Assembly: GCA_017480325.1 (NCBI GenBank)
Contig: JAFVAY010000010.1
Span: 37,182 to 101,181, forward strand
Direction of reading: 5' to 3'
Length of the DNA stretch: 64,000 bases
DNA from: Clostridiales bacterium
GTDB lineage: Bacteria; Bacillota; Clostridia; Saccharofermentanales; Saccharofermentanaceae
Part shown: one piece after another, positions 16,769 to 25,442 of the stretch
Position numbering within the stretch: the first letter of the stretch is position 1
Layout: each line of letters opens with the position of its first letter
Program-made: the position numbers and the translations under genes
Notes under the pieces: model-generated
Databases searched by the model: none
Told to the model about the DNA's origin: nothing
Seen by the model: only the letters and a program-made list of their open reading frames with translations

Positions 16769-17559
16769 GCTGTCTCTCCTTCCTTCGCGGCCTTAATATC
16801 AGCCTCGAGCTTCTTAAAGTCGATGTCCTCTCCCTTGTACACGCCGAGGGGATACTGAGGGATCATCTTCTCCTTAAGCCAGTCCATAGCCTCCAGCGGC
16901 TCCTTACCCCAGTTGGTAGGACAGGTTGACAGGAACTCGACCATTGTGAAGCCGAGGTTAGCCTGCTGTGCGAGGAAGGCCTGCTTAATAGCCTTCTTGG
17001 CATTCATTATGTTCTTATAGTCAGTAAGACAAACTCGCTCGACATAAGCCGCACCTGTCAAGGGTGCGATCATCTCGCTTACATTAATGGGATAGCCCTG
17101 ATAGGAAGCATCTCTTCCGAAGGGAGACGTGGTCGTAACCTGACCGAGGAGCGTTGTAGGAGCCATCTGACCTGAGGTCATACCGTAAACCGCATTATTA
17201 ATGAAGAATGCGGTTATTTTCTCTCCTCTTGCCGCAGCGTGGATGATCTCTGCGGCTCCGATGGAAGCCAGATCTCCGTCACCCTGATAGGTGAAAACGA
17301 CCTTATCCTTAAGGTTTCTCTTTATACCGGTAGCAACCGCCGGAGCTCTTCCGTGAGCTGCCTGTACAGCATCGCATGCGAAATACTCATAGCTGTTGTA
17401 GGAACAGCCGACAGACGCCACCGAGACAGTATCTTCGAGGATACCCATCTCGCACATAACCTCAGCAATAAGTCTGTGGATTATGCCGTGCGTGCAACCC
17501 GGGCAATAATGAAAAGGCTTGCCCGTAAGCCCTTTAGTAGCTTCAAACACAACAGCCAT
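16765..17559 (-). CDS. 2-oxoacid:ferredoxin oxidoreductase, beta (thiamine diphosphate) subunit
   Basis: 264 residues. The thiamine diphosphate-binding motif is clear: GDGDLASIGAAEIIHAAARGEKITAFFINN near 94-123 (GDGD with the downstream NN). CPGCTHGIIHRL near 19-30 and the SVGCSYNS segment fit the beta subunit of Vor/Kor enzymes, which holds thiamine diphosphate and, in some members, a [4Fe-4S] cluster. GMTSGQMAPTTLLGQVTTTSP is another family hallmark. It shares one base with the alpha gene stop and overlaps the gamma gene by four bases, so the subunits are made together. Confidence 0.9.
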   Translation of the reverse strand: MAVVFEATKGLTGKPFHYCPGCTHGIIHRLIAEVMCEMGILEDTVSVASVGCSYNSYEYFACDAVQAAHGRAPAVATGIKRNLKDKVVFTYQGDGDLASIGAAEIIHAAARGEKITAFFINNAVYGMTSGQMAPTTLLGQVTTTSPFGRDASYQGYPINVSEMIAPLTGAAYVERVCLTDYKNIMNAKKAIKQAFLAQQANLGFTMVEFLSTCPTNWGKEPLEAMDWLKEKMIPQYPLGVYKGEDIDFKKLEADIKAAKEGETA

Positions 17560-18647
17560 CAGTCAAGTGCCTCCTTCTCGGGATCTTCGTGGATCGCGAT
17601 GATCTTATCAAGGATATCCTTCTGCATAGGAAGATTACCGCCCATTCTTCCGTAGAAGTGAACCGGCTTCTGCCCTCTTACTGCAATCTGTACATCCTCG
17701 ACCATCTGACCTGCGGAAAGCTCAATATCAAGGAAAGCCTTGACGTTAGGAAGAGCAGCAGTCTCGCGAATAATATTCTTAGGGAACGGCCAAAGCGTGA
17801 TCGGTCTGATCATACCGACCTTGATACCCTTCTCGGCAGCCTGTCTTATAACGTTTCTGCAGATCCTTGAGCAGGTGGAGAAAGCAACTATTACGATCTC
17901 CGCATCCTCGAGCCCGATCGCCTCATATCTTACCTCGTTCTGCTCGATAAGCTTATACTTATCAACCAGCTCCTGATTCTTTCTCTCCAGGTCATCCGGC
18001 TGGATGTAGATGGAGGTGACGGTGTTATGCTCTGCTCTTCCGCCTCTTCCTCTTGCAGCCCAAGGCTTCTCGGGCTCGACGATAGGCTCCTCATCTCTGA
18101 AGGCTACAGGCTCCATCATCTGACCTAAGGTTCCGTCTCCTAAGATCATGCAGAGCATCCTGTACTTATCAGCGAGGTTGAACGCTTCAACGGTAAGCTC
18201 ATAGAGCTCCTGAACGGATGCGGGAGCTATAACGATATTTCTGAAGTCTCCGTGTCCGCCGCCCTTTGTCGCCTGGAAGTAGTCACCCTGGGAAGGCTGA
18301 ATGCCGCCAAGACCCGGGCCTGCTCTAACGATATTTACAGCGACAGCCGGAAGCTCGGCACCTGCAATATAGGAGATACCCTCCTGCTTCAGGGATATTC
18401 CGGGGGATGATGAGGAGGTCATAACTCTGAAGCCCGCAGCAGCAGCGCCGTAGACCATGTTGATAGCTGCAACCTCACTCTCGGCCTGAACGAAGTTTCC
18501 TCCGATCTGGACCATCTTCTTTGCCATATAATGCATAACCTCGGTCTGAGGTGTAATGGGATATCCGAAGTAATTCCTGCAGCCAGCTCTTATAGCGGCT
18601 TCAGCGATAACTTCATTTCCCTTCATCAATACTTTCTTCTGTGCCAT
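17559..18647 (-). CDS. vorB: 2-oxoacid:ferredoxin oxidoreductase, alpha subunit (VorB-like)
   Basis: 362 residues from the ATG at 18647, which follows GAGGGATTAACA; a longer reading from 18710 would overlap the ferredoxin gene. It opens with LMKGNEVIAEAAIRAGCRNY and has GYPITPQTEVMHYMAKKM, AESEVAAINMVYGAAAAG, TSSSSPGISLKQEGISY and AGPGLGGIQPSQGDY, typical of the pyrimidine-binding half of the active site in VorB/KorA proteins. Residues about 250-350 form the C-terminal domain (IVIVAFSTCSRICRN). The closest remembered family is the 3-methyl-2-oxobutanoate dehydrogenase subunit VorB, so branched-chain 2-oxoacid metabolism is the best guess; 2-oxoglutarate is the alternative. Confidence 0.88.
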   Translation of the reverse strand: MAQKKVLMKGNEVIAEAAIRAGCRNYFGYPITPQTEVMHYMAKKMVQIGGNFVQAESEVAAINMVYGAAAAGFRVMTSSSSPGISLKQEGISYIAGAELPAVAVNIVRAGPGLGGIQPSQGDYFQATKGGGHGDFRNIVIAPASVQELYELTVEAFNLADKYRMLCMILGDGTLGQMMEPVAFRDEEPIVEPEKPWAARGRGGRAEHNTVTSIYIQPDDLERKNQELVDKYKLIEQNEVRYEAIGLEDAEIVIVAFSTCSRICRNVIRQAAEKGIKVGMIRPITLWPFPKNIIRETAALPNVKAFLDIELSAGQMVEDVQIAVRGQKPVHFYGRMGGNLPMQKDILDKIIAIHEDPEKEALD

Positions 18648-18657
18648 TGTTAATCCC

Positions 18658-18870
18658 TCATCTTTCAACAGTAATAACAACGTCCGGGCAAGTTGTCGCG
18701 CAGAACGCACAACCGATACAGGAATCTAAGTCTGTACACACCGCCGGGTGATAACCCTTGTTGTTAAGTCTCGTCTTATCAAGCTCGAGGATCTTTCTGG
18801 GGCACGCATTGACACAAAGACCGCAGCCCTTGCACAAATCATCATTAAATGAGACCTTTGCCATTGCCAT
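18658..18870 (-). CDS. 2[4Fe-4S] ferredoxin-type subunit of the 2-oxoacid oxidoreductase
   Basis: 70 residues, first gene of the oxidoreductase operon. Two clusters are shown by CKGCGLCVNACP (about 13-24) and CIGCAFCATTCP (about 51-62). It passes electrons from the thiamine centre to free ferredoxin. The ribosome site AGAGGGAGTAT is three bases from the ATG at 18870 and nine bases from a second in-frame ATG at 18864; the second may be the true start, giving 68 residues. The gene ends ten bases before the alpha subunit. Confidence 0.9.
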   Translation of the reverse strand: MAMAKVSFNDDLCKGCGLCVNACPRKILELDKTRLNNKGYHPAVCTDLDSCIGCAFCATTCPDVVITVER

Positions 18871-18896
18871 ATACTCCCTCTTTTAAACTTCATAGC

Positions 18897-18925
18897 ATTA
18901 TAAAAGAAAGGCAAATGATTTTCAA
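18897..18925 (-). promoter_or_regulatory. Promoter of the 2-oxoacid oxidoreductase operon
   Basis: TTGAAA (18925-18920), a 17-base spacer and TATAAT (18902-18897) on the minus strand. Expected start near 18890, about 20 bases before the ferredoxin gene. Confidence 0.7.
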
Positions 18926-18962
18926 TTCATATGTGTTTATAGACTTTGTTGTTTTCTGACTA

Positions 18963-18991
18963 TAAAAAACCCCGGCTCAAATGAGCCGGGG
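18963..18991 (-). terminator. Intrinsic terminator of the SPFH gene
   Basis: A GC-rich stem (CCCCGGCTCA paired with TGAGCCGGGG) followed by TTTTTT on the minus strand, about 25 bases beyond the stop codon at 19016. Confidence 0.9.
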
Positions 18992-19015
18992 TCGGTGAAT
19001 ATCAGTCTTATATGA

Positions 19016-19230
19016 TCAAGGCTGAGGCTTACCGCAGTTAGAGCAGAACTTTCCAGTGTTCTGTGTTCCGCACTCACAGGTCCAAGGACCGGCCGGAGCG
19101 GGCTTACCGCAGTTAGAGCAGAACTTACCTGTATTCTGTGTTCCGCACTCGCATGTCCATGCAGTGGGAGCAACGGGCTGAGGCTTACCGCAGTTAGAAC
19201 AGAACTTGCCTGTATTGCCAGCCTGTCCGC
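19016..19230 (-). repeat. Three in-frame tandem zinc-ribbon repeats
   Basis: The unit beginning with the complement of GGCTTACCGCAGTTAGA appears three times (starts near 19024, 19099 and 19181) with only a few silent or conservative changes. Each encodes one CxCG...CxxCG zinc ribbon. Confidence 0.85.
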
Positions 19231-20341
19231 AGGAACATGACCAACCTGCAGCGGCAGGAGCGGGTGCCGGAGCTGCAGCAGCTGCCTGCTGCTGTGCCTG
19301 TTGCTGTTGACCTAAGAAGCCGAATGCAGCATTACCCATGCCGCCCATCTGGCCCATGCCGCCCACCATTCCCATGCCGACAAGGCCGTTCATTGCACCG
19401 GCTGAATTGCCTGCTGCAGTATTCATAGCCTGTGTCTGGCCGAGAACTGCCTGAGCTGCGAGAGCGTTAGGATCAGCACCGAACATCTTGGACTGGTCAA
19501 CCTGCTCGATTCTCTCACGAGACTTATCGTCAGGTGTGATACCGCCGATTGCAACGGTAGATACAACAACACCTCTGTTCCTGAGCCACTCTTCGTCGAG
19601 AGCATCCTGCATGTACTTACGAAGCGTTCCCTGATTAGAAGGAAGATCCGCGAACATGATCTTATCAACAGTACCGCACTTATTGAGAACCTCAGAGAAA
19701 TTATCAAGGAACTCAACTCTCGGCTGCTTAGGATCAGCAGGTGTACCCATGAACTGAGCAACTGTGAAATCACCCTTTACATTACCTACCTGTGTCTGGA
19801 AGAACTTAACAGGATCCTTAACTGTGAAGGAGAAAACACCGTTAAGTCTGATGTAGATATTTCTGTACTCGGGATCGTGATAAGGAAGAGCTGTAGGCGT
19901 ACCGTACTTCTGATCCTTGATCTCGAGCATATTTACGAAGTAAATCCTCTGCTGAGTAGCGATCTCTCCGCCCATCTTCATACGGCTCCAAGTCTCTGTA
20001 ACAAGCTTCTTGGCAGCATCGAGGAAACCGTCATTACCTGCGAAAACTGTAGGTGCGGATGAAGAGTCCCATGTGTACATACCGGCCTGGATAGTAAAGT
20101 CAACCACCTTACCGTTATCAACCATAAGACATGCTGTACCTTCAGGTACTGCGATCTGTGAACCGTTGGAAATAACTTCGTAGTTACCCTTGTTATTCCC
20201 CTTCTGCATCCTCTTGGCACCCTCACGAACAAGGACACCCTGACCTAATGAATCACAAGTAAAGAACTCGGTATACTGATCAGCCACTACGGATGATACA
20301 GAACTGCCGATCGTTCCCATGACATTAGAAATCAATCCCAT
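19016..20341 (-). CDS. SPFH/band-7 protein with three C-terminal zinc ribbons
   Basis: 441 residues from the ATG at 20341, preceded by TTGGAGGATTTTGAAT. Residues about 40-290 form an SPFH domain of the YdjI type, often annotated as virion-core-like protein. Next comes a glycine/methionine/glutamine-rich linker (about 315-365: GMVGGMGQMGGMG and a run of Gln and Ala). The end holds three tandem zinc ribbons, each of the form WxCxCG, about nine residues, then GKFCSNCGKP. The repeats are nearly identical in DNA, pointing to recent duplication. There is no membrane helix at the start. Relatives of this protein in Bacillus act with phage-shock-type proteins in envelope stress; that role is inferred. 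It is a single-gene unit with its own promoter and terminator. Confidence 0.85.
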   Translation of the reverse strand: MGLISNVMGTIGSSVSSVVADQYTEFFTCDSLGQGVLVREGAKRMQKGNNKGNYEVISNGSQIAVPEGTACLMVDNGKVVDFTIQAGMYTWDSSSAPTVFAGNDGFLDAAKKLVTETWSRMKMGGEIATQQRIYFVNMLEIKDQKYGTPTALPYHDPEYRNIYIRLNGVFSFTVKDPVKFFQTQVGNVKGDFTVAQFMGTPADPKQPRVEFLDNFSEVLNKCGTVDKIMFADLPSNQGTLRKYMQDALDEEWLRNRGVVVSTVAIGGITPDDKSRERIEQVDQSKMFGADPNALAAQAVLGQTQAMNTAAGNSAGAMNGLVGMGMVGGMGQMGGMGNAAFGFLGQQQQAQQQAAAAAPAPAPAAAGWSCSCGQAGNTGKFCSNCGKPQPVAPTAWTCECGTQNTGKFCSNCGKPAPAGPWTCECGTQNTGKFCSNCGKPQP

Positions 20342-20383
20342 ATTCAAAATCCTCCAATTATTATTCTTCAGCATCTCACGACG

Positions 20384-20421
20384 CCTTTTGCATTTTAACA
20401 TAAATATAAGCAAAAGGACAA
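20384..20421 (-). promoter_or_regulatory. Promoter of the SPFH gene overlapped by an inverted repeat
   Basis: On the minus strand TTGTCC (20421-20416) is 18 bases from an extended -10 TGTTAAAAT (ending at 20392). An eight-base inverted repeat, CCTTTTGC (20384-20391) and GCAAAAGG (20410-20417), spans the spacer and the expected start site, so a repressor could bind here. Confidence 0.5.
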
Positions 20422-20431
20422 ATATAATTTA

Positions 20432-22267
20432 TCAGTTTACGCTTTCTTCATAAGTCTGTTCAGAGACGGTATTTTCGCCTCCGGCAAACCCGTCTGTGAT
20501 GCCGTCGCCCTTATTCGGATGGCTGTTGGAATATAATAAATCGAAGGTGAAAAAAGCAAGAAGGACAACTGCAATCGGCAGAAGCTTTCTGGGATCAATC
20601 CTTCTTATCTGATCATCGATCACGGGTGACAGAAAGTAGATAAATGCGATCCCTGCTATTCCGAACACCAACAACCCCTCTGCACATATTCTGCCGTTGA
20701 TATTAAGGAAGAATCCCTCATAAGACCACCACTGAGCATCAAAGGCATACTCAAGAACTACGCTCGTGAAGTATTCCAAGGCACCGCACAGAAGCATCGT
20801 CGCGAAGAAATGCTTCGTCGGGCTCTTTCTTAACGGGAATAGGAAGATCAGGATAGCCAAACCTCCCGCTCCATATATGGGAAGCCAGGGTCCGTGTAAT
20901 ACGCCTCTGTTGATATAGTGTCCCTGAAGCATGTAGTAATAAACCACTTCCCATACCCAGCCGAAGCCTGAGTAGATGAAGAACATCATTATAAGGGACA
21001 AAAGCGAATAATGCCGCATATAGTGGATCGATCCCAATATCTTGATCTTTCCCGACTCGGGAACAGTTCCCAATCTTGTAGGATAGCTGGTTCCCTCAGC
21101 CTCTGCCTTCAGGAACATAATACGCTGACGGCTGGCCTGATTCTCTTCATACTTCTTCTCATCCTTGGTATTCCACAGTACCACGCCGAAGTGGTCGGCG
21201 AAGAACCTTTTCGCTCCGTGAAGGTCCTTAAGCTCGTACTCGGGTGAGAAGAGAACGTTAACCGCCTCAGGGTACGCTCCTCTCAGGCGAGCCATGTCAC
21301 ACTTCTCGAACAGATATCTGTCGCTGAAGGCCTCACTGCCGGGCAGTCTGTTATCAATAGCCTCCTTACGAAGGAGCGCATACAGCTCGCTATACACCGC
21401 TATACGGTATGGGTTGCCAAACAGTATATTGGTCAGGCCTGCCGTGATCACTCCCAGAACATACCAACCGAAGAGAGTAACGTCATTAACGAACAGATCC
21501 CACCTATGACCCTTCGTCATACTCCATGAAAGCCTAATGGCAGCTGCCGGCTTGATCTTAGGATTCTCCGCGAGTATGAAGGGCACCATGAATAAACCGT
21601 AGAATACTATAGGGAAACCCACCACCGTGATCAATGCAGCGATATCACATACTGCGTGAAGCGCCATTACAAGAGCCGCATTGATCCAGCTCTTGATACG
21701 GATAAAGAATACGAATCTGCTGAAGGGAATATTCTTATAGAGTCTTCCTTCCAGTGCTATACGTCTTATGGTAGACGAATATACAAGCTGAACGAACATC
21801 CAGAACCACACTGCGACCAGGACCGACAGAGCGATCATTACTATATCTGCGGCGCTTTCCGAGCCGACGATATTAAGCACTACCGATGAGATGGTGGATA
21901 CTATGGTTCCGCTTGTAAGATAATCAAGAATGTGATTGATGGTGCCTGCCGACCGCGAGAAGACCTCATCTCTTCTCGCGTCCTGAAACTTTATTAGTCT
22001 TATGAGCTCATTAGTCTTCTCAAGGTAAGCGGAGGTTCCGGTAAAGGAGGCAGCCTTCTGCTCCGTCTCCAGAATATCTTCCTCGTAGCCTGATACTACC
22101 GTTCCTATGGCATCGGTTCTCGCGGCGATAAAGTTATCTGACGTTACGAACTCCGCACCTATAAGCGAGGCGAAAAGGCACATGAACACGAACATTACAT
22201 AGTGCTTCTTAAGACTGGCCTTTGCAGCTGATTTTAGGCTTTTACGTGTCTTGGAATCAATACGCAT
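20432..22267 (-). CDS. Membrane protein: DUF975-like half fused to a CmpB-like putative ABC permease half
   Basis: 611 residues. The N-terminal ~380 residues look like DUF975: a short basic start, several membrane helices (VMFVFMCLFASLIG; IVMIALSVLVAVWFWMFVQLVYS) and the AAAIRLSWSMTKGHRWDLF segment typical of that family. Residues about 405-570 match the family called putative ABC transporter permease CmpB (FIYSGFGWVWEVVYYYMLQG, NRGVLHGPWLPIYGAGGL, CGALEYFTSVVLEYAF, WWSYEGFFLNINGRICAEGLL). These two parts are usually separate proteins. No nucleotide-binding partner is obvious unless it is the overlapping P-loop gene upstream (11-base overlap). Function unknown. Confidence 0.8.
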   Translation of the reverse strand: MRIDSKTRKSLKSAAKASLKKHYVMFVFMCLFASLIGAEFVTSDNFIAARTDAIGTVVSGYEEDILETEQKAASFTGTSAYLEKTNELIRLIKFQDARRDEVFSRSAGTINHILDYLTSGTIVSTISSVVLNIVGSESAADIVMIALSVLVAVWFWMFVQLVYSSTIRRIALEGRLYKNIPFSRFVFFIRIKSWINAALVMALHAVCDIAALITVVGFPIVFYGLFMVPFILAENPKIKPAAAIRLSWSMTKGHRWDLFVNDVTLFGWYVLGVITAGLTNILFGNPYRIAVYSELYALLRKEAIDNRLPGSEAFSDRYLFEKCDMARLRGAYPEAVNVLFSPEYELKDLHGAKRFFADHFGVVLWNTKDEKKYEENQASRQRIMFLKAEAEGTSYPTRLGTVPESGKIKILGSIHYMRHYSLLSLIMMFFIYSGFGWVWEVVYYYMLQGHYINRGVLHGPWLPIYGAGGLAILIFLFPLRKSPTKHFFATMLLCGALEYFTSVVLEYAFDAQWWSYEGFFLNINGRICAEGLLVFGIAGIAFIYFLSPVIDDQIRRIDPRKLLPIAVVLLAFFTFDLLYSNSHPNKGDGITDGFAGGENTVSEQTYEESVN

Positions 22268-22937
22268 ATTTGATTGTCCTTTGCATTCTGATCACCTCAG
22301 GAGACTTAAGCTTCGATAATTGATCATCAGTAAGAACTCCCTCCATAACAGAGGTCATAACCAAAGGTATCCCCGTCCTCTCCTGGACCTTCAGAAGCAC
22401 CTGCTCGCCTTCTGTAATATCCTCGAAGCTCGTAAGCTCCAGAACGTTGGTATTATTAATAAATCCCGTGATCTTAAGCTTAGATGCTTCCTGAAGCTCA
22501 GATGCCATAACAATTATCTCATCAGCTGTAGAGGTAAAGGGCCTTCTTATATTAACTGCCATAAGAAGCTCAGCCTCCGTATTATCAAGTCGCGACTTCA
22601 TGGAACCCAGAATGGTGGCACCCATGTCCTCTCCGCCGATATCGAACACACCCTTATAGTCTTCATCGTCGAATATAACATAGACCTCTCCGCTTAAGAC
22701 AGGCGCATCAACATTCGAATTGGCGTACATCGGACTGATAAGACGTATCCCGTTTCTTTCAAGTATCTCCCCTGCATCAGCGGAACGATAGAAGGGATTA
22801 ACGATATCAAGATCTGCAAGAAGTATCTTCCCCTCGGGGTCCTTCTTTCTCATATTAAGCGCAAGGTTAACGGAAATCTCCGACTTACCGCTTCCATAGG
22901 CTCCGATTATGATCTTTAGTCTGCTCTCTTTATCCAT
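22257..22937 (-). CDS. P-loop ATPase of unknown function (ParA/MinD-like fold)
   Basis: 226 residues. A Walker A loop, GAYGSGKSE (about 12-20), begins the protein, and LLADLDIVNPFYRSAD near 40-55 and VFDIGGEDMGATILG near 95-110 fit the switch regions of SIMIBI-class ATPases. It lacks the deviant Lys of classical ParA. It starts 16 bases after mutS2 with a CGGAG site and overlaps the following membrane gene by 11 bases, so the two products are probably made in step and may work together. I do not recognise a named family. Confidence 0.75.
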   Translation of the reverse strand: MDKESRLKIIIGAYGSGKSEISVNLALNMRKKDPEGKILLADLDIVNPFYRSADAGEILERNGIRLISPMYANSNVDAPVLSGEVYVIFDDEDYKGVFDIGGEDMGATILGSMKSRLDNTEAELLMAVNIRRPFTSTADEIIVMASELQEASKLKITGFINNTNVLELTSFEDITEGEQVLLKVQERTGIPLVMTSVMEGVLTDDQLSKLKSPEVIRMQRTIKYAY

Positions 22938-22953
22938 AACAAGCTCCGTATAA

Positions 22954-25431
22954 TCAAGACAGCATGGCGATGGTCACACCGTCTCCTCCTTCACTGGGAT
23001 CACCGAGTCTGAAGTCGCGAACACGGGGATCCATCGACAGCCTCGCATCTACCGCGGACCTCAGTGCACCGGTACCCTTACCGTGAACTATTCTTACCGT
23101 CTTAAGTCCTGCAAGCTGACAATCATCAATGTATTTATCAAGCTCCGACTCTGCCTCGGCGACGGTCTTCCCGAGGAGCATCAGCTCAGACACCACAGTC
23201 TGGGCCTTCATAACCTTCATAGAAGAGGTACTGCCGGCCTTAGACGGAGCTGTCTGGAACCTTCTCTTCTTCGGATCCTCCGGCTCCTGATCCTTAAGCT
23301 GATCCCCTGTAGGCATGCGAAGCTCATTTACCTTCACCGTATAAGTCATACTGCCGCTCTTGATCCTAATCTTGGCACTCTCCTTATCAGATGAATCAAG
23401 TGCAACTCCCGTAGCATTAAGATGAGGCACGAAGTATTTCTCGCCTTTTATAACATTCTTGGGATGTTCTCCGGGAAGACTTACGCTTCTAAGTATATCC
23501 TCATCCTCGTCATCAGCCGAGAGATCCTTGACGCCGGCACGAAGTCTTCTTCGAATTCTATCAAGCTCAGCCTTCGCATCATCATTATAGTCGGCTCTTG
23601 CTTTGGCTTTTATCTCCCGGATAAGATCATCAAGCTCCTCCTGTTTATCCTCCAGAAGCTCCCTTTGCTTGGCACGAGTCTCATTAAGTATCTTCGTCTT
23701 GGACGACTTCAGAGCTTTACGCTCCTCTTCAAGCTCTTGAATCTTATCCTTAAGCTCTACGTTAAGACGTTCGTTCTCCTTCTGAAGGTCCCCTGCTTTT
23801 CTTCGGTCAACCTCGGCCTCCGACAAAAGCTTCTCAAGCTTAAGATCCTCGTCAGTCATCCTGGACTTCGCGTCGTCTATGATCCTTCCGGGCATACCGA
23901 GCTTCTTCGAGATCACGAAGGCATTACTGGTACCGGAGGTGCCTATAATAAGTCTGTATGTCGGACTTAATGTATCCGTATCGAATTCACAGGAGGCATT
24001 CATGACTCCATCAGTAGTAACCGCATATTCCTTAAGCTCACGATAGTGAGTTGTAGCCATAACAACACAACCCTTTGCCTTAAGTGCATCCAGCACGGCA
24101 ACAGCCAGGGCAGCTCCCTCCGCGGGATCGGTACCGGAGCCGAGCTCATCAAGAAGCACGAGGGATCTTCCTCTGATATTCTTCAGTATGAAAACTATAT
24201 TCGAGATATGTGCAGAGAATGTAGACAAGCTCTGCTCGATACTTTGCTCATCACCGATATCCGCCAGGACTCTGTCAAAGACGGTGACCGAGGTTCCGGG
24301 AGCACACGGGATCATAAGGCCTGTCATCGTCATAAGAGTCATGAGACCGCAGGTCTTAAGTGATACCGTCTTACCTCCGGTGTTAGGTCCTGTTATAACA
24401 AGAGTGCTGTAATCCTTGCCGTTCCTAATATCGACAGGCACCACACTGTCCTTGTCGATCAGAGGATGACGGGCCTTGATAAGCTCCAAGGTACCGTCAA
24501 CTTTGATATCCGGCTTCACCGCATTCATCAGAACCGCCAGCTCGCCCTTCGCGGAATTAAGATCGATCTGTGCTATAAGAGAGATATCATTACGGATAAC
24601 ATTAGAGGACTTATCAACCAACATCGTGAGATTCTTAAGTATCCTCTCGATCTCAGCCTCTTCCAGGGAAGCAAGCTCACGAAGACGGTTATTGGCATCA
24701 ACCACTCCCATAGGCTCGATAAACACAGTCTGCCCAGTGGAGGATGTATCGTGAATGATACCCGGAAGTCTTCCTCTCATCTCCGACTTTACCGGAACAC
24801 AGTATCTTCCGTCTCTGATGGTTATTATCTGTTCCTGCAGTATATCTCCGCTGTTTCTTATGATCCTGTCCAATATGACTCTTATGGACCTTACGACATC
24901 CTTGGTCTCTCTTCTTATGGAGTAAAGCTCGGAGCTCGCACGATCATTCATCTCGCTCTCGTTCAGGATACAGCTTAATATCTCATCACGAAGTCTTATC
25001 TCAGGCTCAAGAGCGGCGATGGATGTGAAAAGATCCGTGTCAGACATATCTTGTCTTTTATCCTCGAAAACGATCCTTTTGAGCTCATCTGCGCTTCTAA
25101 GGAAGATCGCCACATCAAGAAGAGCGCGCATATCAAGAACGCCTCCCGCCTTGATATAACGAAGACTCTCATCTACCGCAGGAAAAGATCCCAAGGGGAT
25201 GCTTCCGTATTTACTTATATAAGTGTATGCCTCGAAGGTATCCTCGAGACTCAGCTTTACAAAATCTACATCCGTCGTTGGATATAAAGACGAAGCAAGA
25301 GAACGCCCATAGGACGTTCTCGTCAATTCAAGAAGTTTATCTTTAACTTTGTCGAACTCAAGGACGCTTAGAACTCGCCCTTTGATCTTCTTTCTTTCCG
25401 CTTCCTCTTCGAATGTAGTATATCTGTACAT
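22954..25431 (-). CDS. mutS2: Endonuclease MutS2
   Basis: 825 residues, close to the usual ~785. Core and clamp domains (about 1-310) are followed by the MutS ATPase: Walker A GPNTGGKTVSLKT near 353, DIGDEQSIEQSLSTFSAH and LLDELGSGTDPAEG near 430. A long charged coiled coil (about 540-650) leads to the Smr nuclease domain at the C-terminus with IVHGKGTGALR and the FRLGDPSEGGDGVT end. MutS2 does not repair mismatches; it suppresses recombination and, in Bacillus, helps rescue collided ribosomes. It begins 11 bases after pfkA, with a modest GGGAAGG site. Confidence 0.95.
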   Translation of the reverse strand: MYRYTTFEEEAERKKIKGRVLSVLEFDKVKDKLLELTRTSYGRSLASSLYPTTDVDFVKLSLEDTFEAYTYISKYGSIPLGSFPAVDESLRYIKAGGVLDMRALLDVAIFLRSADELKRIVFEDKRQDMSDTDLFTSIAALEPEIRLRDEILSCILNESEMNDRASSELYSIRRETKDVVRSIRVILDRIIRNSGDILQEQIITIRDGRYCVPVKSEMRGRLPGIIHDTSSTGQTVFIEPMGVVDANNRLRELASLEEAEIERILKNLTMLVDKSSNVIRNDISLIAQIDLNSAKGELAVLMNAVKPDIKVDGTLELIKARHPLIDKDSVVPVDIRNGKDYSTLVITGPNTGGKTVSLKTCGLMTLMTMTGLMIPCAPGTSVTVFDRVLADIGDEQSIEQSLSTFSAHISNIVFILKNIRGRSLVLLDELGSGTDPAEGAALAVAVLDALKAKGCVVMATTHYRELKEYAVTTDGVMNASCEFDTDTLSPTYRLIIGTSGTSNAFVISKKLGMPGRIIDDAKSRMTDEDLKLEKLLSEAEVDRRKAGDLQKENERLNVELKDKIQELEEERKALKSSKTKILNETRAKQRELLEDKQEELDDLIREIKAKARADYNDDAKAELDRIRRRLRAGVKDLSADDEDEDILRSVSLPGEHPKNVIKGEKYFVPHLNATGVALDSSDKESAKIRIKSGSMTYTVKVNELRMPTGDQLKDQEPEDPKKRRFQTAPSKAGSTSSMKVMKAQTVVSELMLLGKTVAEAESELDKYIDDCQLAGLKTVRIVHGKGTGALRSAVDARLSMDPRVRDFRLGDPSEGGDGVTIAMLS

Positions 25432-25442
25432 TTACCTTCCCG

